Positions 32,671-41,434 of a stretch of DNA of 64,000 nt are shown one piece after another. The DNA is from Levilactobacillus namurensis. Its GTDB lineage: Bacteria > Bacillota > Bacilli > Lactobacillales > Lactobacillaceae. The DNA is taken from contig NZ_CP134159.1 of assembly GCF_032197885.1 (NCBI RefSeq), forward strand, positions 2,418,001 through 2,482,000, in the 5' to 3' direction. Below the pieces are notes generated by a model. That model ran no database searches, was not told where the DNA came from, and saw only the letters and a program-made list of their open reading frames with translations. Each line of letters opens with the position of its first letter. Within the stretch, counting starts at the first letter, position 1. The position numbers were made by a program, and so were the translations under genes.

Positions 32671-34140
32671 CTAGAACAGCTTCCCGAAGTCGCCCCAAGT
32701 TAAGCCTAAGAAGTCGTTCATGCCCAGACGGAACAGTTCGATAATCGTGATGATGGCTAAGACCCCAATCACGATAGCCACGATCCGTTCACCTGACGTG
32801 AAGACCTTTTCGGCGTGGTTGTCCTTCTTCTGCAATTGCATGAAGACCGGAATCCCCAAAGCGAAGAGCAAGGACATCAGCATGATAAAGCCTAAGTTAG
32901 CGGCGTATAACAGCCACAAGGCGTAGATACTGGAGATGACCCCGACGGTGATGTTCCAGCTCCGACCTGGTGTGTCCAGACTTTCGTTCTTCGAGAACTT
33001 CAGTTGATAGAAGGCTGAGAACATGTATGGAATCAGAATCGCAGCCGACGCAACGGAGTAGAAGAAGTTGTAAGCACTGGCCGTAATCAGGTAAGAGAAC
33101 ATGAAGATTTCAACACAGATGTTGGTGAAGAGCAGGGAATTGACGGGCGCCCCGTTCTTGTTTTCCTTCGCGAAGAACTTCGGGAAGGAACCTTCCTTAG
33201 CGGCTTCGTAAGGCAGTTGCCCGGCGAACATGGTCCAGGACAACCAAGCCCCGACAACGGAGATGATTAGTCCGGCGTTAACCAGGACAGCACCCCACTT
33301 ACCCACGACACTCTGTAACAGGTAAGCCATGGCTGGTTGACCTAAGTTGGCTAAGCCACCCCGACGCATAACCCCTAAGGAGAGCAGGGTAATCAACATG
33401 TAAATCAGGATAACCGTGATGATTCCTAAGACGGTTGCCCGACCAACATCTTCACGCTTCTTGGCCCGGCCAGAGAAGACCACCGCACCTTCGATCCCGA
33501 TGAAGACCCAGACCGTCACTAACATGGTACTTTGAACTTGCTTCATGACATCGGCGAACTGGAAACTCCCGGAAGGTGTGAACCAGAAGCCGTGCGTGAA
33601 GACGCCCAGCTTGAAGGCGATAATCATGGTAACCAAGAAGATAAAGATTGGAATCAACTTGGCAATGGTGATAATGGTGTTAACGAAGGACGCGGATTCG
33701 ACCCCGCGTAAAATCATGAAGTGGCAGCCCCAGAGAATGAAGGAGGCCGCAACGATGGACCAGATGTTCTGACCATCGCCGAAGATTGGGAAGAAGTAGG
33801 CCACGGCACTCATTAGCAGTGTCGCGTACCCCACGTTCCCCAACCAAGCGGAGGCCCAGTAACCCCAAGCGGAGTTGAACCCCATGTACTTCCCGAAGCC
33901 GGCTTCAGCGTACGAGTAGACCCCGGCATCCAGGTCTGGCCGTTTCATGGTCAAGTTCTGGAAGGTCAAGGCTAACATGATCATCCCAAAAGCGGTGATG
34001 ATCCACCCAATGATGATGGCCCCGGCACCGGCGTTGGCGGACATATCGTGCATTAAGTTGAATACCCCACCACCGACGATTGATCCCACGACCAACGCGA
34101 TTAGTTCAAGTAAATTAAGTTTCCCTTTGGATTCCTCCAT
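32671..34140 (-). CDS. arcD: Arginine/ornithine antiporter, APC family
   Basis: 489 aa from ATG 34140 (AAAGGAGATG upstream; a farther ATG at 34176 has no site). Twelve to thirteen helices. The N-terminal motif LIALVVGSIVGGGVFNL is the APC-superfamily helix-1 signature that binds the amino-acid backbone. Member of the basic amino acid/polyamine antiporter (ArcD/LysP-type APA) group. It exchanges external arginine for ornithine made by ArcB, so no energy is spent on uptake. Last structural gene of arcABCD. A different ArcD-like carrier (YfcC family) accompanies the second arcBC pair. Confidence 0.88.
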   Translation of the reverse strand: MEESKGKLNLLELIALVVGSIVGGGVFNLMHDMSANAGAGAIIIGWIITAFGMIMLALTFQNLTMKRPDLDAGVYSYAEAGFGKYMGFNSAWGYWASAWLGNVGYATLLMSAVAYFFPIFGDGQNIWSIVAASFILWGCHFMILRGVESASFVNTIITIAKLIPIFIFLVTMIIAFKLGVFTHGFWFTPSGSFQFADVMKQVQSTMLVTVWVFIGIEGAVVFSGRAKKREDVGRATVLGIITVILIYMLITLLSLGVMRRGGLANLGQPAMAYLLQSVVGKWGAVLVNAGLIISVVGAWLSWTMFAGQLPYEAAKEGSFPKFFAKENKNGAPVNSLLFTNICVEIFMFSYLITASAYNFFYSVASAAILIPYMFSAFYQLKFSKNESLDTPGRSWNITVGVISSIYALWLLYAANLGFIMLMSLLFALGIPVFMQLQKKDNHAEKVFTSGERIVAIVIGVLAIITIIELFRLGMNDFLGLTWGDFGKLF

Positions 34141-34274
34141 GGTGACATCTCCTTTACCACGGACGGGATTCAGCAAGATGATTGAATATGGAAAAATATA
34201 ATAGCTAGGATCTGCCGACCGATGCCGGCAAACCCAATGTTCACTGAATCTTCCGTGGCTCTAACTGTGTGACA

Positions 34275-35219
34275 CTACTTGGTAATGATGGTCCCGTCAC
34301 CGTTCTTCAGGAAGTTCCCGACGTTTTCGAGTGACGTGACGACCGCCTTACCATTGGCACTGTTTTCGACAAAGTCGATCGCAGCTTGAACCTTAGGCAA
34401 CATACTCCCCTTGGCGAATTGGTCTTGGTCGATGTATTGCTTCAACTCAGCAACGTTGACCGTTTCCAGCTTCTTTTGATCCGGCTGGTTAAAGTTGATG
34501 TAGATGTTGTCCACCGCCGTCAAGATGATCAGCAGGTCGGCGTTGACCAGTTCTGCCAGTTTTTCAGAAGCGAAGTCCTTGTCAATCACGGCTTCGCGGC
34601 CGACTAAGCGGTTACCCTCTTGCACAACGGGTACCCCACCGCCCCCAACGGAAATGGGCACGATGCCGGCTTCGACCATGGCATTCACAGCTTTGTATTC
34701 CTTGACCCCGGTTGGCCGTGGAGAAGGCACTACCCGCCGGTAACCCCGACCCGCATCTTCGACGAAGGTCTGGTCCGGGTGGGCGTCCTTAATCGCGCCA
34801 ATTTCATCTTTGGTGTAGAACGGGCCGATGGGCTTGGTTGGGTTGGTGAAGGCTTGGTCGTTAGGGTCGACCTCGACTTGGGTGACCACCGTGGTGACAT
34901 CCTTGTCCAGACCTGCCTTGGTGATCTCTTCACCCAACGCGTTTTGCATCCAGTACCCAATGCTTCCTTGGGTCATGGCCACGGCCGTATCCAGCGGCAT
35001 CGCCGGGTTCTTAGCCGTGCTGCCGGCGGCCTGTTGCAACAACAGGTTCCCGACTTGCGGACCGTTCCCGTGGGAGACAATCAGGTCGTCTCCTTGCTTG
35101 ATGAATTGAACCAGGTACTTTGCCGTGTCCCGCAGGGCTTGTTGTTGTGCTTCAGCGGAAGCATCCTTTGATAAAATAGCGTTACCCCCAAGGGCCACTA
35201 CAATGCGACGTTTTGTCAT
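34275..35219 (-). CDS. arcC: Carbamate kinase (second copy)
   Basis: 314 aa: [72 protein letters not shown]. Same enzyme as the copy at 26762 but clearly diverged, so not a recent duplicate. AGAAGGAG precedes ATG 35219. It has its own space (216 bp) behind a terminator after arcB, so it may be transcribed partly from an own promoter. Confidence 0.95.
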   Translation of the reverse strand: MTKRRIVVALGGNAILSKDASAEAQQQALRDTAKYLVQFIKQGDDLIVSHGNGPQVGNLLLQQAAGSTAKNPAMPLDTAVAMTQGSIGYWMQNALGEEITKAGLDKDVTTVVTQVEVDPNDQAFTNPTKPIGPFYTKDEIGAIKDAHPDQTFVEDAGRGYRRVVPSPRPTGVKEYKAVNAMVEAGIVPISVGGGGVPVVQEGNRLVGREAVIDKDFASEKLAELVNADLLIILTAVDNIYINFNQPDQKKLETVNVAELKQYIDQDQFAKGSMLPKVQAAIDFVENSANGKAVVTSLENVGNFLKNGDGTIITK

Positions 35220-35384
35220 AGTCGAATTCTCCTTCTAGTGTGCAATTTAATCAGATTAATGCGTACAATTTTGACCCGTTTGGCTGTAGTAATGACGTTA
35301 GAAGAACTAACATCAGTTGACTTAACTAGCTCACTTTTTAGTAATTATCCTAAGCCAGCACAGCATCGCGGTTTTCAAGCAAAA

Positions 35385-35420
35385 AGGGGAGTTAATCAAC
35401 ACGGATTAACTCCCCTTTTT
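35385..35420 (-). terminator. Terminator between arcB and arcC of the main arc cluster
   Basis: AAAAAGGGGAGTTAATC / GGATTAACTCCCCTTTTT, a strong hairpin inside the cluster. It probably lowers arcC-arcD expression relative to arcA-arcB. Confidence 0.85.
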
Positions 35421-35435
35421 CAATCCCGTTAAGCT

Positions 35436-36467
35436 TTAAACACGTGGGATGAATAAGTTACCTAACGTTGCAGCCATCATAGCCTTAATGGAGTGCATCC
35501 GGTTTTCAGCTTCTTCAAATTGACGAGCGTACTTACTGTTGAAGACTTCATCCGTAACTTCCATTTCAGTGATTCCGTACTTTTCCTTCACATCTTCACC
35601 ATACTTGGTGTCGGTGTTGTGGAAGGCTGGGAGGCAGTGCATGAAGAGCAATTGATCATCTGGCGTGCCAGTCTTCTTCAAGGCTTCCATGTTAACTTGG
35701 TATGGCTTCAACAAGTTAACCCGTTGTTCCCAGTTGGATTCACCCATGGATACCCAGACATCGGTGTAGACAACGTTGGAACCTTTCATCCCTTCGTCGA
35801 GGTCGTCCGTGATTAACAGCTTAGCGCCGGATTCAGTCGCAAACTTCTTAGCTAAGTCTTGCGTTTCTTGAGTTGGGAAGAGTTCCTTAGGGGCAACGAT
35901 GTGGATGTTGACCCCTAAGATGGCACCGGTTACCAGCAAGGAGTTGGCAACGTTGTTCCGGCCATCCCCCATGAAGGTCAAGGTCAAGCCCTTAAGGTGA
36001 CCAAAGTTTTCCTTAACCGTCATGAAGTCCGCCAGCATTTGCGTTGGGTGCCATTCGTCGGTCAAGCCGTTCCAAACGGGAACACCTGAGTCGCGAGCTA
36101 AGATTTCAGCATCGGATTGCTTGAAGCCCCGGAATTCGATTCCATCGAACATGCTACCCAAGACTTTAGCCGTATCGGAAGTGGTTTCCTTCTTACCTAA
36201 TTGAATGTCGTTTTGACCCAAGTATTCTGGGTGAGCACCCAAGTCGATCGCCGCCGTGGTGAACGCTGAACGGGTCCGCGTTGAGGACTTTTCGAACAGC
36301 AAGGCAATGTTCTTACCTTCCAGGTAGTGGTGTTGGATACCCATCTTCTTCAACGTCTTCAAATGCAGTCCAAAGTCGATCAAGTATTCGAGTTCAGCAG
36401 CACTGAAGTCCTTTTCTGCAAGAACACTCCGTCCTTGGAATACATTTTCACGAAAATCTTTTGCCAT
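35436..36467 (-). CDS. arcB: Catabolic ornithine carbamoyltransferase (second copy)
   Basis: 343 aa with [35 protein letters not shown] and HCLPAFHN. Same reaction as the copy at 27702. It follows arcA by 56 nt and ends before a strong terminator. Divergence from the first copy is broad, which argues for two independently kept clusters rather than a fresh duplication. Confidence 0.95.
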   Translation of the reverse strand: MAKDFRENVFQGRSVLAEKDFSAAELEYLIDFGLHLKTLKKMGIQHHYLEGKNIALLFEKSSTRTRSAFTTAAIDLGAHPEYLGQNDIQLGKKETTSDTAKVLGSMFDGIEFRGFKQSDAEILARDSGVPVWNGLTDEWHPTQMLADFMTVKENFGHLKGLTLTFMGDGRNNVANSLLVTGAILGVNIHIVAPKELFPTQETQDLAKKFATESGAKLLITDDLDEGMKGSNVVYTDVWVSMGESNWEQRVNLLKPYQVNMEALKKTGTPDDQLLFMHCLPAFHNTDTKYGEDVKEKYGITEMEVTDEVFNSKYARQFEEAENRMHSIKAMMAATLGNLFIPRV

Positions 36468-36523
36468 AATCTTTCTCGCTCCTATTCTCTTTAAATGTTT
36501 CGAATTTTAAGGATTAATGCTTA

Positions 36524-37756
36524 TTAGAGGTCTTCCCGAACCAGTGGCATGCTCATGCAACGAGGACCGCCACGGCCCCGAGATAATTCACTTGATAAGA
36601 CGTCGATAACCTTCAAGCCATGCTTACGTAACAGTTCGTTAGAAACGTAGTTCCGGTTGTAGGTCACCACAACACCTGGGGCAATTGCTAAGGTGTTGGA
36701 GCCGTCGTTCCATTGTTCACGGCCGGCGATGATTGGGTCACCGTTACCAGTTGGAATCAAGTCCAGGTCATCCAAACCTAAAGCGTCCTTCAGAACTTGC
36801 TTCAAGTCCGTCCGGTGGTCTAAGTTCAGTTCACCATCTTTACCTGGCGTGATCGTCCAAGTATCGATGTGGCCGCCTTCGCCTAAGATTCCTGGGTGCA
36901 CCGTGAATTGATCCTTGTTGATCATGGTGAACACCGTATCCAAGTGCATCATGGCGTGGTTGTGTGGAATCTTGATTGCGATGACTTTGTCGAAGTGGCT
37001 CTTCGCGAACAGGTTCTTGGCGATGTCTTCAATGGCATCGGCAGACGTCCGTTGGGAAACCCCGATAGCTAAGACGTGGTCGGAGAGAACTAATTCGTCC
37101 CCGCCTTCGATCCGAGTATCGTGGTTCCGGTCGCGCCAAACGTTCAAGCCCTTGTTGGCAAACCGGTGGTGGTACTTAATGATGGTTTCCATAAAGAGCG
37201 ATTCGCGTTGACGAGCAGCGAAGGTCATGTGGTTAATGCTTAACCCATCACCGATGGAGGCCGCAGGGTCCCGCGTGAAGTACAAGTTAGGCATTGGGTC
37301 CATGAAGAATGGGTAGTCGTCTTCTTCGGCCGCACTGACTAAGTCAGCTGGGACGAAGTCGAGTTCGTTCTTCCGAACCCCACCCATGATCTTGTTGACC
37401 ATGTCTTGGGTGGACATTGACAGTAAGTATTCCTTTAAAGCATCGTGGGTAACGCCGGCAATGTAGCCACTTTCAGCTAACATTTGTTGTAAGAAGTTTT
37501 GCTTAACTTCTTCACCACCGTCATCCAAAGCTTCAGCAGACAGCTTTTCCAAGTAGAGCACTTCAGTACCGTTTTGACGAAGAACATCAGCGAAGTTATC
37601 GTGTTCCTTTTGAGCAATTGGTAAGTATGGAATGTCATCGAATAACAACCGAGGCATCATGTCAGGCGTGAAGTTTTCAACTTCAACATCTGGCCGCTTG
37701 AGCATAACAACCTTCAATTTGCCGATTTCGGACATTACGTGAATTGGACTGGTCAT
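36524..37756 (-). CDS. arcA: Arginine deiminase
   Basis: 410 aa. Catalytic features: [12 protein letters not shown], the guanidinium-binding EGGDELVL, histidine in [11 protein letters not shown], and the nucleophile Cys400 in [14 protein letters not shown]. It hydrolyses arginine to citrulline and ammonia, the first step of the ADI route, giving ATP and acid resistance. It is the only arcA in the window and so must feed both arcB copies. A cre-like site lies 48 bp before the start (37804-37817). Confidence 0.96.
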   Translation of the reverse strand: MTSPIHVMSEIGKLKVVMLKRPDVEVENFTPDMMPRLLFDDIPYLPIAQKEHDNFADVLRQNGTEVLYLEKLSAEALDDGGEEVKQNFLQQMLAESGYIAGVTHDALKEYLLSMSTQDMVNKIMGGVRKNELDFVPADLVSAAEEDDYPFFMDPMPNLYFTRDPAASIGDGLSINHMTFAARQRESLFMETIIKYHHRFANKGLNVWRDRNHDTRIEGGDELVLSDHVLAIGVSQRTSADAIEDIAKNLFAKSHFDKVIAIKIPHNHAMMHLDTVFTMINKDQFTVHPGILGEGGHIDTWTITPGKDGELNLDHRTDLKQVLKDALGLDDLDLIPTGNGDPIIAGREQWNDGSNTLAIAPGVVVTYNRNYVSNELLRKHGLKVIDVLSSELSRGRGGPRCMSMPLVREDL

Positions 37757-37803
37757 GTTTGTTTCCTCCCATCACTTGATTACGAGACCATCATAACCCG
37801 GAA

Positions 37804-37817
37804 TGTAACCGCTTTCT
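37804..37817 (+). promoter_or_regulatory. Candidate cre (CcpA) site before arcA
   Basis: TGTAACCGCTTTCT differs from TGWAANCGNTNWCA only at the last base. A weaker match, TGAAAACACTTACT, lies at 37922-37935. Catabolite repression of arginine deiminase operons is established in lactobacilli. Confidence 0.65.
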
Positions 37818-37838
37818 AGTAGTGTTTGGCATTCAAAA

Positions 37839-37854
37839 TGTGAAGGATTGTACA
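37839..37854. promoter_or_regulatory. Possible Crp/Fnr-type (ArcR) site before arcA
   Basis: TGTGA-AGGATT-GTACA: the left half is perfect, the right half matches TCACA at three of five bases. On the minus strand it overlaps a possible TACAAT -10 box, which does not fit simple activation. Confidence 0.35.
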
Positions 37855-38025
37855 CTTTAAGTTGGCCAATGAATATCAATTGTCGTTTATGCATCTAAAC
37901 TGTATATTTGCATATTTCCAATGAAAACACTTACTTTTAACTGCATAAAATTTGTTCATTAAAATTTGATGATAATTTGTCGACCAGCCAAACCGAGTCG
38001 TCCTGAATTCCCCACAGGTCAACGG

Positions 38026-38054
38026 TTGTGGCCCCCTCAATAATTTGGTATACT
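38026..38054 (+). promoter_or_regulatory. Sigma-A promoter of the B3/B4 gene
   Basis: TTGTGG and TATACT with a 17-bp spacer, 30 bp before the ribosome site. Confidence 0.7.
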
Positions 38055-38084
38055 TAGGGTAAATTGTTGATGGAGGCGTTTTAT

Positions 38085-38795
38085 ATGTCACAGAAATTCA
38101 TTGTCGATCCTGAGTTCTGGGAAATCTTCCCCGACGTTCAAATTGCCTTTTTGACCGCCCACGGTGTGGATAACCACAGCTACGGCCACCTCAAAAAGTC
38201 CCGGTTAATGGAAGCTAACGAAAAAGCTGAGGACTGGGTCCCATACTCCCCAATCAGTAAGAACCCAATCATCGCGGCTTGGCGGGAAGCCTTCCGGAAG
38301 TTCAAGACCAAGAAGGGCGCGCGGTGTGCCGTCGAGGCCCTGCTCAAGCGGGCCAGCAAGGGCAACGGCGTGGGCGCAATCAACCCTGTCGTGGACCTCT
38401 ACAACACGGTCTCTCTGACCTACGCCTTCCCGTTAGCGGCCGAAGACATGGATAAGATCGTCGGTGACGTCCACCTGGGCGTCGCTAAGGGGGGCGAACC
38501 CTTCTACCCAATCGGTGAAGCCGACGAAGAACCCGAAGAAGCGCTCCCTGGTGAGGTCATCTACCGCGACGACCAAGGGGTAATCTCCCGTTGCTGGGCT
38601 TGGCGGGACAGCGCACGGGTCGAATCTACGGAAGACACCCAAAACATTCTCTTCTATATGGAAAACATCCAACCAGAACGCAAGGAAGACCACGAAAAAG
38701 CCGTTCAGATGCTCAAGGACAGCTTCAAGGAATACCTGAACGTGGACCTCGACGACCATCTGGTCACCCGCGACCACCCCGAAGTCACCTTCTAA
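38085..38795 (+). CDS. B3/B4 tRNA-binding domain protein
   Basis: 236 aa from ATG 38085, with GGAGG 8 nt upstream. It is a stand-alone B3/B4 domain (PF03483), the fold of the editing module of phenylalanyl-tRNA synthetase beta, with the family pattern PISKNPIIAAWREAFRKFK and SRCWAWRDSARVES. Stand-alone forms are thought to hydrolyse mischarged tRNAs or act in amino-acid metabolism, but function is not proven. It is divergent to arcA and followed by a strong terminator, thus a single-gene transcript. Confidence 0.8.
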   Translation: MSQKFIVDPEFWEIFPDVQIAFLTAHGVDNHSYGHLKKSRLMEANEKAEDWVPYSPISKNPIIAAWREAFRKFKTKKGARCAVEALLKRASKGNGVGAINPVVDLYNTVSLTYAFPLAAEDMDKIVGDVHLGVAKGGEPFYPIGEADEEPEEALPGEVIYRDDQGVISRCWAWRDSARVESTEDTQNILFYMENIQPERKEDHEKAVQMLKDSFKEYLNVDLDDHLVTRDHPEVTF

Positions 38796-38882
38796 TCAGC
38801 GCTTGAAAACCAGGTTTCTTCGCATCTACAGAAATTTCCAGCTAAATCCGCTTAATTTCAGAAAATGTATATATTTGGGACA

Positions 38883-38900
38883 TTTTTGTATATACAAAAA
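38883..38900. promoter_or_regulatory. Perfect 18-bp palindrome TTTTTGTATATACAAAAA
   Basis: It lies between the B3/B4 stop and its terminator, with another GTATATA word 20 bp upstream. It could be a protein-binding site or RNA hairpin; no assignment. Confidence 0.4.
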
Positions 38901-38904
38901 TCTT

Positions 38905-38943
38905 AAAACCCGCGTAAGCCGTTTCCGGTTTACACGGGTTTTT
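38905..38943 (+). terminator. Intrinsic terminator of the B3/B4 gene
   Basis: AACCCGCGTAAGCC / GGTTTACACGGGTT followed by TTTT. Confidence 0.85.
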
Positions 38944-39137
38944 CAGTTTGGCTAATATTTTATGTGATTTTATTCACTCTTATTCCTTCCACACTAAGGA
39001 TGCACCGACGGGGGAACCTGTCCCCCCACCCCGTTCAAACTTAACCACATTGTAATATTTTGTGACTGTGAATGGTCGGTTACCGTTCAGACCGGTTCCA
39101 CTGGGCCTTTTTGTCCCCCATCCACCGATGACCATGC

Positions 39138-39370
39138 TATAATATTATCAATTGCGAGCGCATACAATGATTGCTTAATCGTTGACCTTTCGGCGCTATG
39201 CGCGTATCTTAAATAGCGTTGTCTTCAACGAAAAAGGTTCGTTTCCGGGTCGTTACAGCGGTAACACCCGGTCACTTAGCTTCCGCTGAGTAGGCGGCAA
39301 GGTCGCTTAGGCCGACCCGGTCCGCCGCACGGAAAATTATTAAATCTACTATAGAAGGAGTTGACGCAGT
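39138..39370 (+). ncRNA. Long structured leader of the MFS pump gene
   Basis: TGCTATAAT (-10 at 39138-39143) starts a leader of about 220 nt. It can form successive hairpins: GCGCATA/TATGCGC (39160-39205), CGTTG/CAACG, CCGGGT-TTAC/GTAA-ACCCGG (39255-39282), and GGCGG/CCGCC enclosing GGTCG/CGACC (39303-39335). A 3-codon frame ATG ATT GCT TAA lies at 39167. No T-run hairpin is seen, so control, if any, would be at translation. The stretch 38944-39137 before it shows only a GGGGGA/TCCCCCC hairpin near 39010 and no gene. Confidence 0.5.
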
Positions 39371-40609
39371 TTGGATGAAGCTGAACGCGAAAGCAGCCCT
39401 TGGCAACGTAACCTCTACGTCCTGTGGTTCTGTACGTTCGTCGCCGGCATGGCCTTCAGCGAAATCATGCCATTTTTATCGTTATATATTAGTAGTCTTG
39501 GCGACTACACCAAAGCCCAGGTCACCATGTACAGTGGCCTGGTCTACGCCGCCGACTTCTTCGTCAGCGCCATCGCCTCACCTCTGTGGGGCATCGTGGC
39601 CGACCGAAAGGGCCGGAAGATCATGCTCCTGCGGTCATCTCTAGGGATGGGCGTGGCCATGGCCTTAATGGGCTTCGCCACCAGCGTCTGGCAGTTGGTC
39701 GCTTTGCGGGCACTCCAAGGCGTCTTCGCGGGGTTCATCTCGAACGCCCAAGCGCTGGTCGCCTCCCAGACGCCCCGGAAACACAGTGGGGCCTCACTCA
39801 GTACCTTAATGACGGGTCCTACCAGCGGGATGTTGCTGGGACCCGTCTTCGGGGGAATCTTAGCCCAGGTCTTCTCGATCCGCATCACTTTCTTCATCAC
39901 GGGGTTCCTCTTATTGGTCACGTTCTTCATGAGCTGGGGCCTGGTCGAAGAGAAGTTCAAGCCGGTGGTTCACCAGTCGGAACAAGCAACTTCTCACAAC
40001 CCCCTAGCGGCCTTCCCGAACCCTAAACTGATTTTAGTGCTCCTGTCCTCCACGTTGATCGTCCAATTCGGGAACATCTCCATCTCCCCGATCATCAGTC
40101 TCTATGTCAAGGAACTGATGCATAACGTGGGACCCATCACCGTGGTCGCCGGAATCATCGCAGCCTTGCCCGGAATCTCCAACATCATCGCCTCGCCGCG
40201 GCTAGGACGGTACGGGGATCAACACGGGTCCGGCCGGGTCCTGATCTTCGGCTACATCTTCGCTACGCTGATGTACCTGCCGCAAGGGTTCGTCACTAGC
40301 GTTTGGATGCTGGGAATTCTACGGTTCATGATCGGTATCTCCGACGGGGCCCTGTTCCCCGAGATTCAGACCCTGCTGACCAAGAACACCCCGGTCGAAT
40401 TGACCTCGACCGTCTTCAGCTGGAACCAGTCCTTCCAATCCGTTGGGAACATGTTAGGTTCCCTCCTGGGCGGCTGGATTGCCGGAATGTTCAACTACAA
40501 CGCCGTGTTCATTTCAACGGCGGCCCTGATGGTCATCAACCTGACCCTAGTCTGGTGGTTAGTTCCCGAGATTCGCAAACGGCAAGCTCCCGCCACCACC
40601 CATTCATAA
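39371..40609 (+). CDS. Multidrug-type MFS efflux transporter (DHA1 family)
   Basis: 412 aa, 12 membrane helices. Motif A is present as GIVADRKGRKIMLLRS, and motif C-like glycine-rich GPTSGMLLGPVFGG in helix 5 marks a drug/H+ antiporter. Closest in style to PmrA/NorA-like pumps. It starts at TTG 39371, with AAGGAG 10 nt upstream. The long structured leader suggests inducible expression. A strong terminator follows at 40622. Substrate unknown. Confidence 0.83.
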   Translation: MDEAERESSPWQRNLYVLWFCTFVAGMAFSEIMPFLSLYISSLGDYTKAQVTMYSGLVYAADFFVSAIASPLWGIVADRKGRKIMLLRSSLGMGVAMALMGFATSVWQLVALRALQGVFAGFISNAQALVASQTPRKHSGASLSTLMTGPTSGMLLGPVFGGILAQVFSIRITFFITGFLLLVTFFMSWGLVEEKFKPVVHQSEQATSHNPLAAFPNPKLILVLLSSTLIVQFGNISISPIISLYVKELMHNVGPITVVAGIIAALPGISNIIASPRLGRYGDQHGSGRVLIFGYIFATLMYLPQGFVTSVWMLGILRFMIGISDGALFPEIQTLLTKNTPVELTSTVFSWNQSFQSVGNMLGSLLGGWIAGMFNYNAVFISTAALMVINLTLVWWLVPEIRKRQAPATTHS

Positions 40610-40621
40610 GCCACATCATCG

Positions 40622-40649
40622 AGTCTGGGACTAGTGCCCAGGCTTTTTT
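40622..40649 (+). terminator. Intrinsic terminator of the MFS pump gene
   Basis: AGTCTGGGAC / GTGCCCAGGCT followed by TTTTTT. Confidence 0.85.
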
Positions 40650-40683
40650 CTACGTTTAGTCAAGGGCAGATTGTGGAAGTATT

Positions 40684-40853
40684 CGCCTTACCGGTTGGTC
40701 CTGAAGGGGCTGGAACGTGGTGGGCACGACTTGAAGCCCTGAAAGTGCCAGGTCTTCAAGCTCGGCCTTTGGGTAAGCCAGCTGAAAAACGCTGACTAAC
40801 CCAAACGACACCACTGAGCCCCTTCAGGCCCAACCTCACGGCTAAATTGAGCG
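40684..40853 (+). repeat. Structured intergenic repeat A, copy 11
   Basis: Complete long-subtype copy: P1 CCTGAAGGGGCT/AGCCCCTTCAGG, P2 CTTGAAG/CTTCAAG (fully paired where copy 5 has a G-T), P3 TTTGGGT/ACCCAAA with CAGC/GCTG. The 3' end GGCTAAATTGAGCG runs into sequence shared with the region before copy 5. Confidence 0.92.
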
Positions 40854-40867
40854 TCCCCAAAGACAGT

Positions 40868-40990
40868 ATTTTCTGATGTTTGACAACCTTATTCACACAA
40901 ATGACCACCGTGTTTGAGATGAGGGCTTTCAACTGATTATCGTCGTCACCAATATGCTTAGGCGCCACGGCCTGTTAGCTCATCGTGTCC
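40868..40990 (-). pseudogene. Remnant of an IS110-like transposase C-terminus, copy 2
   Basis: Minus strand reads PKHIGDDDNQLKALI then SNTVVICVNKVVKHQKIL, aligning with the remnants at 10390 and 62651 (KHI-DD--QLK, then V-V-VCVN-VV). Several codons are lost and no start exists. Relative to the repeat it has the same order and orientation as at 10390, with about 70 bp deleted between. Confidence 0.45.
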
Positions 40991-41434
40991 CGATATGGTT
41001 ACACAACTGTAAGCCGAGAGGACGGCGAATGACAACTGCAACCTGAGCTGGGGACGCACTTTTTTTAACCATAATTAGCCGTCTTCCCAAATCAAATATA
41101 AGCATTCACTTATTAATTAAGACTTTAAATTATGAACTTCTATCCATTCGCCCAAAACTGTAATTTAATTAGAAATAATTTAACCATTGATTTACCGGCG
41201 TTCAGAAGCGTTTATATCCGGCATTGGTCAACACTGGTAATAGTCTTTTCTTGGTAAATATCTAGTTTTCATGTACAATAGCGTTAGTTTAACAAACCAA
41301 CCTCAGTAATCGAATACGACCGGTCTCTAGGCATTCCCACCTGCAGGGATCCAGAGTCACCGATCGTTTATTTTTTTGTTCAAGTCCCGGCTAACTTCGG
41401 GGCACCAACTGGAAACTAGGAGGACGAACGCTTA
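40991..41434. other. Intergenic region before opuCA
   Basis: Bases 41009-41028 (GTAAGCCGAGAGGACGGCGA) look like the 3' end of an inverted family A copy. The remainder is AT-rich. The opuC promoter is at 41251-41279. The word AGAAGCGTTTATA near 41202 also occurs before two other operons. No gene is seen. Confidence 0.45.
41251..41279 (+). promoter_or_regulatory. Sigma-A promoter of the opuC operon
   Basis: TTGGTA and TACAAT with a 17-bp spacer, the latter with a TG extension nearby (CATGTACAAT). The leader to opuCA is about 150 nt. Confidence 0.65.

Larger units (their letters stand above)
37757..38084. promoter_or_regulatory. Divergent control region arcA / B3-B4 gene
   Basis: AT-rich 328 bp. 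It contains a cre-like site next to arcA, a Crp/Fnr-like site (37839-37854) and several ARG-box-like words (TGTATATTTGCATA near 37907, ATGAATATCAATT near 37869). The words are typical of ArgR, CcpA and ArcR control known for arc operons; the ARG boxes are weak matches. On the plus side TTGTGG (38026) and TATACT (38049), spaced 17 bp, form the promoter of the B3/B4 gene. Confidence 0.5.

Noticed and set aside
39138..39370. tRNA, 6S RNA or a known riboswitch in the MFS leader
   Set aside because: I found no cloverleaf or known aptamer core, so it is left as an unnamed structured leader.
40756..40968. Open frame of 70 codons as a real gene
   Set aside because: It runs across repeat copy 11 and the transposase remnant, has no ribosome site, and similar frames in other copies are broken.
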